Source: an uncultured Prochlorococcus sp. (lineage in GTDB: Bacteria; Cyanobacteriota; Cyanobacteriia; PCC-6307; Cyanobiaceae). Taken from it: a stretch of 8,958 nt of DNA. Numbering within the stretch: the stretch's first letter is position 1; the number at the start of each line of letters is the position of its first letter. Made by a program: the position numbers and the translations under genes. Under the pieces are notes generated by a model. That model was given only the letters and a program-made list of their open reading frames with translations, was not told where the DNA came from and made no database searches. This document shows positions 1-6,125 of this stretch, piece after piece. The stretch covers positions 1 to 8,958 of the forward strand of contig CACGGY010000040.1 of assembly GCA_902572675.1 (NCBI GenBank). Reading direction: 5' to 3'.

Positions 1-45
1 AAGATCTAAAGGGATGTATTCATTTTCAGGGTTCGCTGACTTCAT
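1..45 (-). CDS. Partial unknown protein, N-terminal 15 codons only
   Basis: An ATG on the minus strand at 45-43 opens a frame that stays open to the window edge and reads MKSANPENEYIPLDL. The start lies 69 bp downstream of the GT39 stop codon on the same strand, so it could be the next gene of the region. No Shine-Dalgarno sequence is obvious, which is normal for this genome. Fifteen residues are too few to name a family, and the polar start shows no signal peptide. That it is a real gene is inferred from its position, strand and the otherwise unexplained end of the window. Confidence 0.5.
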   Translation of the reverse strand, partial: MKSANPENEYIPLDL

Positions 46-114
46 ACTCTAAATCTTAAGACATTATTTAGTTATCAGGATATAATCTTTACAATATTCA
101 TTAAATATGTATTT
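46..114 (-). promoter_or_regulatory. AT-rich intergenic spacer, possible promoter for the left-edge gene
   Basis: This 69-bp spacer separates the GT39 stop from the next minus-strand start. Read on the minus strand it contains GATTATAT, a reasonable -10-like hexamer region about 35-40 bases before the ATG, but no matching -35 element. No stable GC-rich hairpin with a T-run is visible, so no terminator can be called. The promoter assignment is weak in DNA this AT-rich. Confidence 0.25.
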
Positions 115-264
115 TCAATTAAATGCATTAATGAGAACTTTTAAAAGAGGAATTGTAATTATTGAAATTAGGGTTGTAGTGAAAAGAATTTTTGAAGCAA
201 TTTTTTGTTTCACGGAATAAGCCTCCGCCATTAAAATTGTGGATATTGCCGTTGGGGTTCCTGC
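115..264 (-). other. Putative fusion segment: AEC permease C-terminal remnant in frame with GT39
   Basis: Codons for residues 444-492 of the GT39 reading frame, plus the stop, encode a stretch with the AEC (Mem_trans) end signature. This consists of a small-residue/proline turn GTPTAIS, then an ILMAEAY helix, then a threonine/serine-rich last helix TTTLISIITIPLL. In AEC carriers this follows an alternating hydrophobic segment often ending in LQ or similar, and the GT39 part ends ...FLYILQ just before it. A short shared sequence at the joint could have mediated the deletion. The assignment rests on remembered family consensus, not on an alignment. Confidence 0.55.
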
Positions 265-1593
265 TTGAAGTATATAAAGAAAAATATTTTTATACTTTAA
301 GGAAAATAAAATTATGGCAATAAGTGTTAATAAAGAAAAAAACAATTTGGCTTTAAAAATTATCCCAGAGCTTATTAATTCAGATACTAGATTAGGCATT
401 TCAGGATCATTTATTGAACTTAACCAAATATCTGAAAAAAAGAATGCTAAAGAGACTCCAAAAAAAATTAAGATATTAAAAATCCATAAGTATAAATAAG
501 TTTTATTTCTCTTCTGTAATTCAACAAAACTTGTACACATTAAGATTCCAGCTGCTGGAATTGCGGGCAACCAATAGCTAGGTAGTTTCGTCGCAGAAAT
601 ACTAAAGAAGGTTAATACGGAGATTAACCAGCATAGAGAAAATGTATAAAGAGTTTCAGAAACAGGGGGACTTTCTTTTAAACTTTTCAAGAAATCTTTA
701 AAGGCGATAAATATACCGTGATACAAAAAAGGTGTAAATGGTAATGAAGCTAATATCATTATGTAGATGTAGAACCAGAAAGGTTCTGAATGATTATTGA
801 CAACTGATGTATATCTTTGAAAGTTATGGTAACCAAAAAAGTTATCCCAAAAAGGCTTTCCTTCTTTTATTAGTTCTAGGAAATACCATGGAACACTTAT
901 TAAGATTGTCGTTAAAAAACCTTCCTTGGGATTTATCTTGCAAAGCAAATTTTTCCAATCCTTCTGACTAAATAAAAAAGAAGTAATAGTCAATATGGCC
1001 AAAATAAATGCAACAGGGCCTTTAGTTAAAATTGCAAACCCTAAAAATACCCAAGCTGCAATGCATTGATTATTGTTATCACTGGCCATCCTTCTCCAAA
1101 ACAAAAGAAGGCTAATTCCTAACGTTCCAGTTAAAAGAGCATCACTCACAGCAGTTCTACTCCAGATTATTATTAATGGAGAAAGTGCAAATCCTAATGC
1201 CCCAACGATTGGACTGAAAAATTTCTTATCACCCTTTTGGGGCCAACAAAACAACGTATCTCCAATCATCAACATTAAAACTAATGATCCCAAAGCTGAA
1301 GGTAGTCTCGCTGAGAGTGATCCGAAACTATCCCAAATCTCGTTATTAGGTAATGAGTAAAAAAAACCCATTAGCCAATATATTAGTGGCGGCTTGTCAA
1401 AACGGAACATTCCATTGACTTTTGGAGTTAACCAATCACCTGATTCACTCATGGCCCTTCCAGCAGCTGCAAAAAGAGGGGGAGTTTCATCAACCAGTCC
1501 TGTAGCGCCTAAACCTAAAATAAATATAATAAAACCGGAAACTAATAGTATCAATAAGGTTACTAGTCTTTTTTTTAATTTAAGTAAAATCAT
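115..1593 (-). CDS. GT39 (ArnT/PMT-like) membrane glycosyltransferase with an anomalous AEC-permease-like C-terminus
   Basis: This is a polytopic glycosyltransferase of the ArnT/PMT superfamily. Such enzymes transfer a sugar from a polyprenyl-phosphate donor to an acceptor on the outer face of the membrane. A hydrophobic helix (about residues 10-32) is followed by the family's acidic pair D35-E36 in GLVDETPPLF and by the DKPPL motif at 66-70. About ten further hydrophobic segments follow. Through roughly residue 443 the sequence fits the family. The last 49 residues (444-492), starting AGTPTAISTILMAEAY and continuing with SIITIPLL, instead resemble the final helices of AEC/auxin-efflux-carrier permeases, and the usual GT39 tail is missing. 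The protein is 492 residues, while ArnT is about 550. It starts 15 bp after the GT4 gene and is probably co-transcribed with it. The acceptor substrate cannot be told. The catalytic half looks intact, so the enzyme may be active, but it could also be a decaying gene. Confidence 0.85.
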   Translation of the reverse strand: MILLKLKKRLVTLLILLVSGFIIFILGLGATGLVDETPPLFAAAGRAMSESGDWLTPKVNGMFRFDKPPLIYWLMGFFYSLPNNEIWDSFGSLSARLPSALGSLVLMLMIGDTLFCWPQKGDKKFFSPIVGALGFALSPLIIIWSRTAVSDALLTGTLGISLLLFWRRMASDNNNQCIAAWVFLGFAILTKGPVAFILAILTITSFLFSQKDWKNLLCKINPKEGFLTTILISVPWYFLELIKEGKPFWDNFFGYHNFQRYTSVVNNHSEPFWFYIYIMILASLPFTPFLYHGIFIAFKDFLKSLKESPPVSETLYTFSLCWLISVLTFFSISATKLPSYWLPAIPAAGILMCTSFVELQKRNKTYLYLWIFNILIFFGVSLAFFFSDIWLSSINDPEMPNLVSELISSGIIFKAKLFFSLLTLIAIILFSLKYKNIFLYILQAGTPTAISTILMAEAYSVKQKIASKILFTTTLISIITIPLLKVLINAFN

Positions 1594-1608
1594 TTAATAA
1601 TATTTATT

Positions 1609-2685
1609 TTACTTGTATTCTTTCATTATCTTATTAAGCCAGTTCACAACCTTGATAGCAAATATATCTGTAGAAGCATTTTTTTCTACCCATTTTCTAC
1701 AATTCTTACGCTCTATATTTCCAATAATCTCTACATAGGAAAGCAATTTTTTTTTATCATCCGGATCCGTAAGATATCCTGTTTGCCCATGTTTAATAAT
1801 TTCACCAGGTCCTCCCCTTCTATATGCTACGACTGGTACTCCACATGCTAAAGCCTCTACAATCACATTCCCATATGCCTCATTCCATTTCGGGGTATTT
1901 ATCAACACCCTACATTTACCAAGTTCTTTTTGTAATTCATTTGTTGATAAAAAACCCATCCAATTTATTATTCCTTGAGGAAATGATTTTTCTATCTTTG
2001 AGGCATAGGTCTCATCTTCTACAACACCCCACACATTAAGTTTTTCGCCAAGTTCATTTGCTACAAAAACAGCATCCTCCAAACCTTTTTCGGGTGCAAC
2101 TCTTCCAACCCAAGCCAAGGGGCCATTCACCGTATCTTGAAAAGTATAGTTATCCATCTTAAAACCATTACCAATAATTGTTGGTTTTCTTATAAATGAA
2201 TAATCATCAGCTTGAATTTTTGAATGAAAAGCAAAATTATAGGGATACTTAGAATATACCTTTGAAATTAAATTACTTATTACCGAACTTTCAGAACCCA
2301 TACTAATAATGTGTGCAATGGGTATGTCTACATTAAGAGTCATCCAAATGGGCAACCAATCGTAAGACATGTTTAACAATATATCTGCTTTTTTAGCAAC
2401 ATCTAATCCCTTTTCAAGCATTCCTGCTAGAAGGGAATTATCTGGGATGCTTACAGAGGAATTGTAATTTTGATGCTGCCAACTAATTTGATCTTCTCCT
2501 TCTACAAGGTGTAATTTTGCTTTTTCATTGCCTTTATACAATTTTGAATTTTTTGGGGCTATCACCTCAACTAAATGACCTAAAGAAAGCAAACCTGAGA
2601 CTAATGAATTTAAAGTTAATTCAACTCCTCCACCCTTACCACTTCCCAGGTAACCTATTGGAGTACTAATCAAAACTATCCGCAT
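1609..2685 (-). CDS. GT4 glycosyltransferase, probable pteridine (tetrahydrobiopterin) glucosyltransferase-like
   Basis: This is a 358-residue soluble GT-B fold glycosyltransferase. The N-terminal Rossmann half opens with the glycine-rich loop GSGKGGGVE (14-22). The C-terminal half carries the donor-binding region WVGRVAPEKGLEDA and the retaining-GT E-x7-E motif at E269 and E277 (EAYGNVIVE), followed by CGVPVVAYRRGGPGEII. The opening STPIGYLGSGKGGGVELTL, SYDWLPIW, HIISMGS and TPKWNEAYGN closely match what I recall of the Synechococcus enzyme that moves glucose from UDP-glucose to tetrahydrobiopterin (BGluT). The assignment to that subfamily is an inference. The general GT4 call is secure. It lies 29 bp after the EamA transporter and 15 bp before the GT39 gene on the same strand. 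If the substrate is a pterin, the product would be a cyanobacterial pterin glycoside. Otherwise it could act on another small molecule or a surface polysaccharide. Confidence 0.85.
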   Translation of the reverse strand: MRIVLISTPIGYLGSGKGGGVELTLNSLVSGLLSLGHLVEVIAPKNSKLYKGNEKAKLHLVEGEDQISWQHQNYNSSVSIPDNSLLAGMLEKGLDVAKKADILLNMSYDWLPIWMTLNVDIPIAHIISMGSESSVISNLISKVYSKYPYNFAFHSKIQADDYSFIRKPTIIGNGFKMDNYTFQDTVNGPLAWVGRVAPEKGLEDAVFVANELGEKLNVWGVVEDETYASKIEKSFPQGIINWMGFLSTNELQKELGKCRVLINTPKWNEAYGNVIVEALACGVPVVAYRRGGPGEIIKHGQTGYLTDPDDKKKLLSYVEIIGNIERKNCRKWVEKNASTDIFAIKVVNWLNKIMKEYK

Positions 2686-2714
2686 TATTTTAGAATATTT
2701 ATACTAAAAACCAA

Positions 2715-3656
2715 TCAAACAGAATTGTCAGTGAGTTTATTTTCCCATAAAGTTCTTCTCTGGCTAACAAAAAATACCGAAACAAGAACAAAAACCGCCC
2801 CTATCCATTGAAGAATAGTGAGTCTTTCATCTAACCAAACACCTCCACTGAGAAGTGCGAATACAGGAGTTAAAAAAGCAAGAGTACTAAATCCAGTTAT
2901 TTCTTTATTATTCGCAAAGTAGAAAAACAATCCATAAGCTATTGCACCTCCGAAAATACTTGCAAATGACATGAGACCCCAATCCAATAATGACCAATTA
3001 GGAATTATTTGAAAATTTGATTGTAAACAATGCTTGATAACTAAGGGTAAACTCCCTATAACCATATGCCAACCGGTAACTGCAACTGGATCACTTTTAG
3101 TACAAGTGAATCTTATTAAAATAGTTCCTAAGGCCATAGCTAGCGAAGCTGCGAGCATCCAAAGTTCCCCAAAGTTAAACGCTACACTATTAAGAGCGTT
3201 ATCAGACATTAACCACCAATTTCTTAGAAATTCTTCCGGAACACCTAAAAATACGATCCCTCCCAAGCCAAAAAGTAAGCCTAACCATCCTATCGGATTA
3301 ATCAAATTACCAAAAATTGCTCTCGCTAAAATAGCCACTAAAAGAGGCTGAGAGTCAATCAATACAGACCCAAGACCCGCTCCTGTTTTTTCAATGCCAT
3401 AAGTTAAGAACAACTGAAAAAAAGTTGCGTCGACAATTGTAAAAACAAAAAACCATTTCAAATCACATCTATAAATTTTCAAATCTCTTTTAAGCAAATA
3501 TGTTGTAATTAGAACAAGAATTCCTGCAGGGAGTAATCTTAAAGAAGCTACGAACTCTGGCCCAGCACTAGATACTAAGGGAGTCATTGCTGCCATGGAA
3601 GTACCCCAAAGTGCAAAAGGGAGTATCATTAAAAACCAATTTAGGATTGAATTCAT
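2715..3656 (-). CDS. EamA/DMT-family transporter
   Basis: This 313-residue inner-membrane protein has about ten hydrophobic helices arranged as two repeated EamA halves (roughly residues 8-135 and 165-300). This is the usual size and layout of drug/metabolite transporters. The family hallmark WGTSMAAMTPLV at the start of repeat 1, RLLPAGILV, GWLGLLFGLGGIVFLG, and the repeat-2 sequence LTPVFALLSGGVWLDERLT are all visible. It is likely an exporter of a small metabolite, but substrate cannot be predicted in this family. The ATG at 3656 gives a short lead before helix 1. An internal Met10 is a possible alternative start, and neither has a clear ribosome binding site. It is the first gene of the minus-strand run, 29 bp before the GT4 gene, and diverges from sppA. 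Co-transcription suggests, but does not show, that it moves a precursor or product of the glycosyltransferases. Confidence 0.9.
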   Translation of the reverse strand: MNSILNWFLMILPFALWGTSMAAMTPLVSSAGPEFVASLRLLPAGILVLITTYLLKRDLKIYRCDLKWFFVFTIVDATFFQLFLTYGIEKTGAGLGSVLIDSQPLLVAILARAIFGNLINPIGWLGLLFGLGGIVFLGVPEEFLRNWWLMSDNALNSVAFNFGELWMLAASLAMALGTILIRFTCTKSDPVAVTGWHMVIGSLPLVIKHCLQSNFQIIPNWSLLDWGLMSFASIFGGAIAYGLFFYFANNKEITGFSTLAFLTPVFALLSGGVWLDERLTILQWIGAVFVLVSVFFVSQRRTLWENKLTDNSV

Positions 3657-3708
3657 TAGGTCTGCTGATAATCTTTTTAAAGTAGTTTTATGTATTTACC
3701 TTAAAAGA
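3657..3708. promoter_or_regulatory. Divergent intergenic region between EamA transporter and sppA
   Basis: This 52-bp AT-rich spacer lies between two divergent start codons, so it probably holds or overlaps promoters for both directions. On the minus strand GATTAT sits about 15 bases before the EamA ATG, and on the plus strand TTTTATGTATTT precedes sppA. Neither is a good sigma-70 match with a -35 partner, so exact sites are not assigned. Its short length means the opposing promoters likely overlap the start of the neighbouring coding sequence. Confidence 0.4.
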
Positions 3709-4518
3709 ATGATTTGGCCTTTTAGACGAAAGTCAAAAAAAAGAATGGCTCGCATAGTTATTGATGAGCCTATTACAAGTTCAACAAGAGTTTCTGTCCT
3801 TAAAGCTCTTAAACAAATTGAGGATAGAGAATTTCCCGCTTTAATCGTGAGAATTGATTCGCCAGGAGGAACAGTTGGAGATAGTCAAGAAATATATTCT
3901 GCTATTAAAAGACTAAAAGACAAAGGATGTAAAGTCATTTCTAGTTTTGGAAATATTTCAGCATCTGGAGGTGTTTACATTGGCGTGGCATCTGACAAAA
4001 TAGTTGCTAATCCAGGCACAATTACAGGATCAATTGGTGTGATTATAAGAGGAAATAATTTATCTGAATTATTAGATAAAGTTGGCATAAAATTCGAAAC
4101 TGTCAAAAGCGGTGTGTTTAAAGACATACTTTCTCCAGATAAACCTTTAAGTGAGGAAGGCAGAAAACTACTTCAAGGCTTAATTGATGAAAGCTACAAA
4201 CAATTTACTGAAGCTGTTGCTGAAGGAAGAAATTTACCTATTGAAGAAGTAAAAAAATTTGCAGATGGAAGAATTTTTACTGGAACGCAAGCAAAAGAAT
4301 TAGGTCTTGTTGATGAGGTTGGAGATGAATTTGTAGCGAGGGAACTTGCGGCAAAAATGGTAAATATCGATGCTAAAATTCAACCCTTAACATTTGGAAA
4401 GAAGAAGAAGAAAATACTTGGGCTAATTCCTGGAAGTAAAATTATTGAAAAAGTTATCAACAATATCTTTTTTGAGATTGATTCATCTAATAAGATACTT
4501 TGGCTATATAAGCCTTAA
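3709..4518 (+). CDS. sppA: Signal peptide peptidase SppA (protease IV), short 67K-repeat-only type
   Basis: This 269-residue S49-family serine protease degrades cleaved signal peptides and possibly other membrane-associated substrates. The Ser-Lys dyad is visible: Ser86 in SASGGVYIG and Lys138 in SGVFKDILSP. They are 52 residues apart, the same spacing as in Bacillus subtilis SppA. The substrate/oligomer loops RIDSPGGTV and GTITGSIGVI are also present. I chose the ATG at 3709 (MIWPFRRKSKKR). The frame is open back to 3595, but that would overlap the divergent transporter and add non-homologous residues. No N-terminal membrane helix is present, unlike classic SppA. The basic N-terminus and the lysine cluster (231-235) followed by an amphipathic tail could give peripheral membrane binding. 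aroH follows after 6 bp, so the two are probably co-transcribed. In cyanobacteria SppA enzymes have been linked to light acclimation, and the small type without a helix is known there. Confidence 0.93.
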   Translation: MIWPFRRKSKKRMARIVIDEPITSSTRVSVLKALKQIEDREFPALIVRIDSPGGTVGDSQEIYSAIKRLKDKGCKVISSFGNISASGGVYIGVASDKIVANPGTITGSIGVIIRGNNLSELLDKVGIKFETVKSGVFKDILSPDKPLSEEGRKLLQGLIDESYKQFTEAVAEGRNLPIEEVKKFADGRIFTGTQAKELGLVDEVGDEFVARELAAKMVNIDAKIQPLTFGKKKKKILGLIPGSKIIEKVINNIFFEIDSSNKILWLYKP

Positions 4519-4524
4519 ATAAAT

Positions 4525-4908
4525 ATGCATAAAAAAATGAAGGATGATTATAAAATTGCATTTATTCGTGGAGCTACAACAGCATCTGGGAATTCTGTTA
4601 AGGAGATAGAAGATGCAGTAGTGGAGTTAATAAATGAATTAATTTCACGCAACAATCTTACAAAAACAAACTTATTATCGATTACATTCACCGCAACAAA
4701 GGATTTAGATGCTTGTTTTCCTGCTTCTATTGCGAGAAAATGTAATGGACTTGATTCAGTTGCATTCTTGGACTGTCAACAAATGAAAGTCCCAAATGAT
4801 GTCGATTTTTGCATAAGAATAATGGCACAAGTTTTATTACCACCAAATAATCCTGTCAAACATCCCTATTTGAGAGGAGCTTCAAAATTAAGAGCAGATA
4901 GATGTTAA
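4525..4908 (+). CDS. aroH: Chorismate mutase, AroH type
   Basis: This 127-residue AroH-class chorismate mutase converts chorismate to prephenate, the committed step to phenylalanine and tyrosine. The family forms a pseudo alpha/beta-barrel trimer. Matching to Bacillus subtilis AroH with an offset of 8, the active-site residues are Arg15 (for Arg7, in FIRGATT), Phe65 (Phe57), Arg71 (Arg63), Arg98 (Arg90, in CIRIM) and Tyr115 (Tyr108). The Bacillus pair Cys75 and Glu78 is replaced by Asp83 and Gln86 in LDCQQM, so the carboxylate seems to have moved three residues. The ATG at 4525 lies 6 bp after sppA. A second in-frame ATG at 4537 (Met5) would also keep the whole domain and may be the real start, and neither has a Shine-Dalgarno sequence. 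No regulatory ACT domain is attached. Confidence 0.93.
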   Translation: MHKKMKDDYKIAFIRGATTASGNSVKEIEDAVVELINELISRNNLTKTNLLSITFTATKDLDACFPASIARKCNGLDSVAFLDCQQMKVPNDVDFCIRIMAQVLLPPNNPVKHPYLRGASKLRADRC

Positions 4909-4979
4909 TCTTAGTAAAATGATTTTCCATCTCTAATTTTGGATAGACCTATTTGACTTTTTAAAAATTTATTTAGCCA
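4909..4979 (+). promoter_or_regulatory. Intergenic spacer before the DUF2808 gene, possible promoter
   Basis: This 71-bp AT-rich gap is one of the two larger spacers in the plus-strand run, so a new transcript may start here ahead of the DUF2808-rpmH-rnpA group. TAATTT near 4934 could serve as a -10. A TTGACT at 4953-4958 looks like a -35 but is too close to the start codon at 4980 to have a -10 downstream. No hairpin terminator for aroH is visible. Confidence 0.3.
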
Positions 4980-5558
4980 ATGTTAAAAAAAACAAAAAAA
5001 TTTGCTCTAAATTTTAAAATTTTAAGATTTCTGCTTATTCCTACAATTTTAGTTTCAGTTCCATTGCTGAATAACTTTCAAGACGCTAAAGCAGGCTTAG
5101 AATTTCAATGGGACCAAGATCCGGCATACAGAAGATTAAAGTGGTTTCAAAAAGAAAATAAAAGAAGATTAAGAAACACAATTTATTTTTTCTTCAGACC
5201 CTCTGATAGAACTGCAGACCTCTTAAAAATAAACCTTTCCATTCCTGAAACTTTTAAAGTAACTTTAAAGAAAGAAAAAGTTAGTCTTTGCAAGGTTAGG
5301 ATAGGTGGTTTTCAAAGTCGTACTAAATGTCTAGAAGAAATTCCAGCTGACATAGAAATTAATACTGATGATTCATCCTTACGATCAATAGTCATTTACC
5401 CCTACAAGCCCGTTCCATCTAACAAGGATAGTTATGCAATTGCCTTAAATGTTTTTAATCCAAAAAGATCAGGCCTATATCAATTCCATTCATATGGGCA
5501 ATCTAAAGGAAAATCAGTTTCAAGTTATTTAGGAAGCTGGACTATAGTGATCGATTAA
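4980..5558 (+). CDS. Secreted DUF2808 family protein
   Basis: This 192-residue exported protein of the cyanobacterial DUF2808 family has no established function. A lysine-rich start is followed by a hydrophobic core (about residues 14-30) and an Ala-x-Ala site (AKA, 36-38). Together these form a standard Sec signal peptide with cleavage predicted before Gly39. The mature part contains the family-like tract YRRLKWFQ, then NTIYFFFRPSDR, LSIPETF, VIYPYKPVP and a C-terminal SGLYQFHSYGQS ... YLGSWTIVID beta-rich end. Two cysteines, C104 and C117, 13 apart in the mature domain, could form a disulfide in the periplasm or thylakoid lumen. The gene sits 30 bp upstream of rpmH on the same strand. It probably shares a transcript with the ribosomal gene, but no functional link is evident. 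Confidence 0.85.
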   Translation: MLKKTKKFALNFKILRFLLIPTILVSVPLLNNFQDAKAGLEFQWDQDPAYRRLKWFQKENKRRLRNTIYFFFRPSDRTADLLKINLSIPETFKVTLKKEKVSLCKVRIGGFQSRTKCLEEIPADIEINTDDSSLRSIVIYPYKPVPSNKDSYAIALNVFNPKRSGLYQFHSYGQSKGKSVSSYLGSWTIVID

Positions 5559-5588
5559 ATGATAAATTAATTATGGATAATAAAAAAA

Positions 5589-5726
5589 ATGACTAAAAGA
5601 ACTTTTGGCGGAACTTCAAGAAAAAGAAAACGTGTATCTGGTTTTAGAGTAAGAATGCGTTCTCATACTGGTAGGAGAGTGATTAAAAGCAGAAGACAAA
5701 AAGGGAGAGAAAGAGTAGCTGTCTAA
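5589..5726 (+). CDS. rpmH: 50S ribosomal protein L34
   Basis: This 45-residue, extremely basic protein is the complete bacterial L34 of the large ribosomal subunit. The sequence MTKRTFGGTSRKRKR, the central SGFRVRMRSHTGRRV and the C-terminal RRQKGRERVAV are typical. The N-terminus TKRTFGGTSRK is the cyanobacterial/plastid form, unlike the MKRTFQPS of Proteobacteria. The ATG at 5589 follows a run of eight As instead of a Shine-Dalgarno sequence. rnpA begins 12 bp after its stop, which is the near-universal pairing, so both are expected on one transcript. The promoter probably lies within or upstream of the DUF2808 gene, because the 30-bp gap leaves little room. Confidence 0.98.
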   Translation: MTKRTFGGTSRKRKRVSGFRVRMRSHTGRRVIKSRRQKGRERVAV

Positions 5727-5738
5727 AAAACAATTAAA

Positions 5739-6125
5739 ATGGCCTTACCTAAAAATATGCGTTTAAAAGGTCACAGGACTTTTAATTATATCCATAAAAA
5801 TTCCAGAAAATTTCATGGAAAATTAATGACTTTTAAACTAGCAAAAGCAAATCCTGATATCCTTTTATCTCATAAACTCAAAAATCCCTCAAACAACTTG
5901 AGGGTTGCTATTGCTATTAGCAAAAAAGTTTCAAAGAAAGCAGTTAATAGAAATAAAATAAGAAGAATGATGCAAGAGTGGCTATTAACAAACATTAAAA
6001 AAATTAATAACCACAAACCTTATTGGTTACTTGTTAACCTTAAAATTGGAGATTTCTGCAATGATAAAAATATACTTTTGGAGGAATTTCAAAACTTATT
6101 GTTCAAATCAAGTCTAATCAAATGA
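5739..6125 (+). CDS. rnpA: Ribonuclease P protein component
   Basis: This 128-residue basic protein subunit of RNase P assists the catalytic RNA in removing 5' leaders from pre-tRNAs. The family signature is visible: an early LPKNMRLKGHRTFNYI segment that helps form the cleft for the leader, then RVAIAISKKVSKKAVNRNKIRR (55-76). That stretch contains the RNR motif helix (A68-R76) that contacts the P RNA. The conserved order with rpmH supports the call. The C-terminal part (77-128) is poorly conserved, as usual. The stop codon overlaps the start of the next gene by 4 bp (ATGA at 6122-6125), so translation of the two is likely coupled. Confidence 0.96.
   Translation: MALPKNMRLKGHRTFNYIHKNSRKFHGKLMTFKLAKANPDILLSHKLKNPSNNLRVAIAISKKVSKKAVNRNKIRRMMQEWLLTNIKKINNHKPYWLLVNLKIGDFCNDKNILLEEFQNLLFKSSLIK

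Noticed and set aside
314..499. Plus-strand open frame of 61 codons inside the GT39 gene as a small gene
   Set aside because: It is antisense to GT39 helices, lysine-rich in translation, and without a recognisable motif.
1073..1597. Plus-strand open frames across the GT39 gene (1073-1360 and 1394-1597)
   Set aside because: They are antisense to a well-supported membrane protein. Their translations show no domain and no plausible start context.
1824..2039. Plus-strand open frame of 71 codons inside the GT4 gene
   Set aside because: It is antisense to the conserved GT4 C-terminal half. Its translation is histidine/leucine-rich with no family character.
3034..3351. Plus-strand open frame of 105 codons inside the EamA gene
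   Set aside because: It is antisense to the transporter's helices. The proline/lysine-rich translation is what reverse reading of membrane codons gives.
3595..3708. Upstream extension of sppA to an ATG at 3595
   Set aside because: It would overlap the divergent EamA gene by 62 bp and add 38 residues unlike any SppA start. The ATG at 3709 gives the expected short protein.
4953..4958. TTGACT as a -35 element for the DUF2808 gene
   Set aside because: A -10 at standard spacing would fall around the start codon at 4980, leaving no leader. A chance match is likelier.
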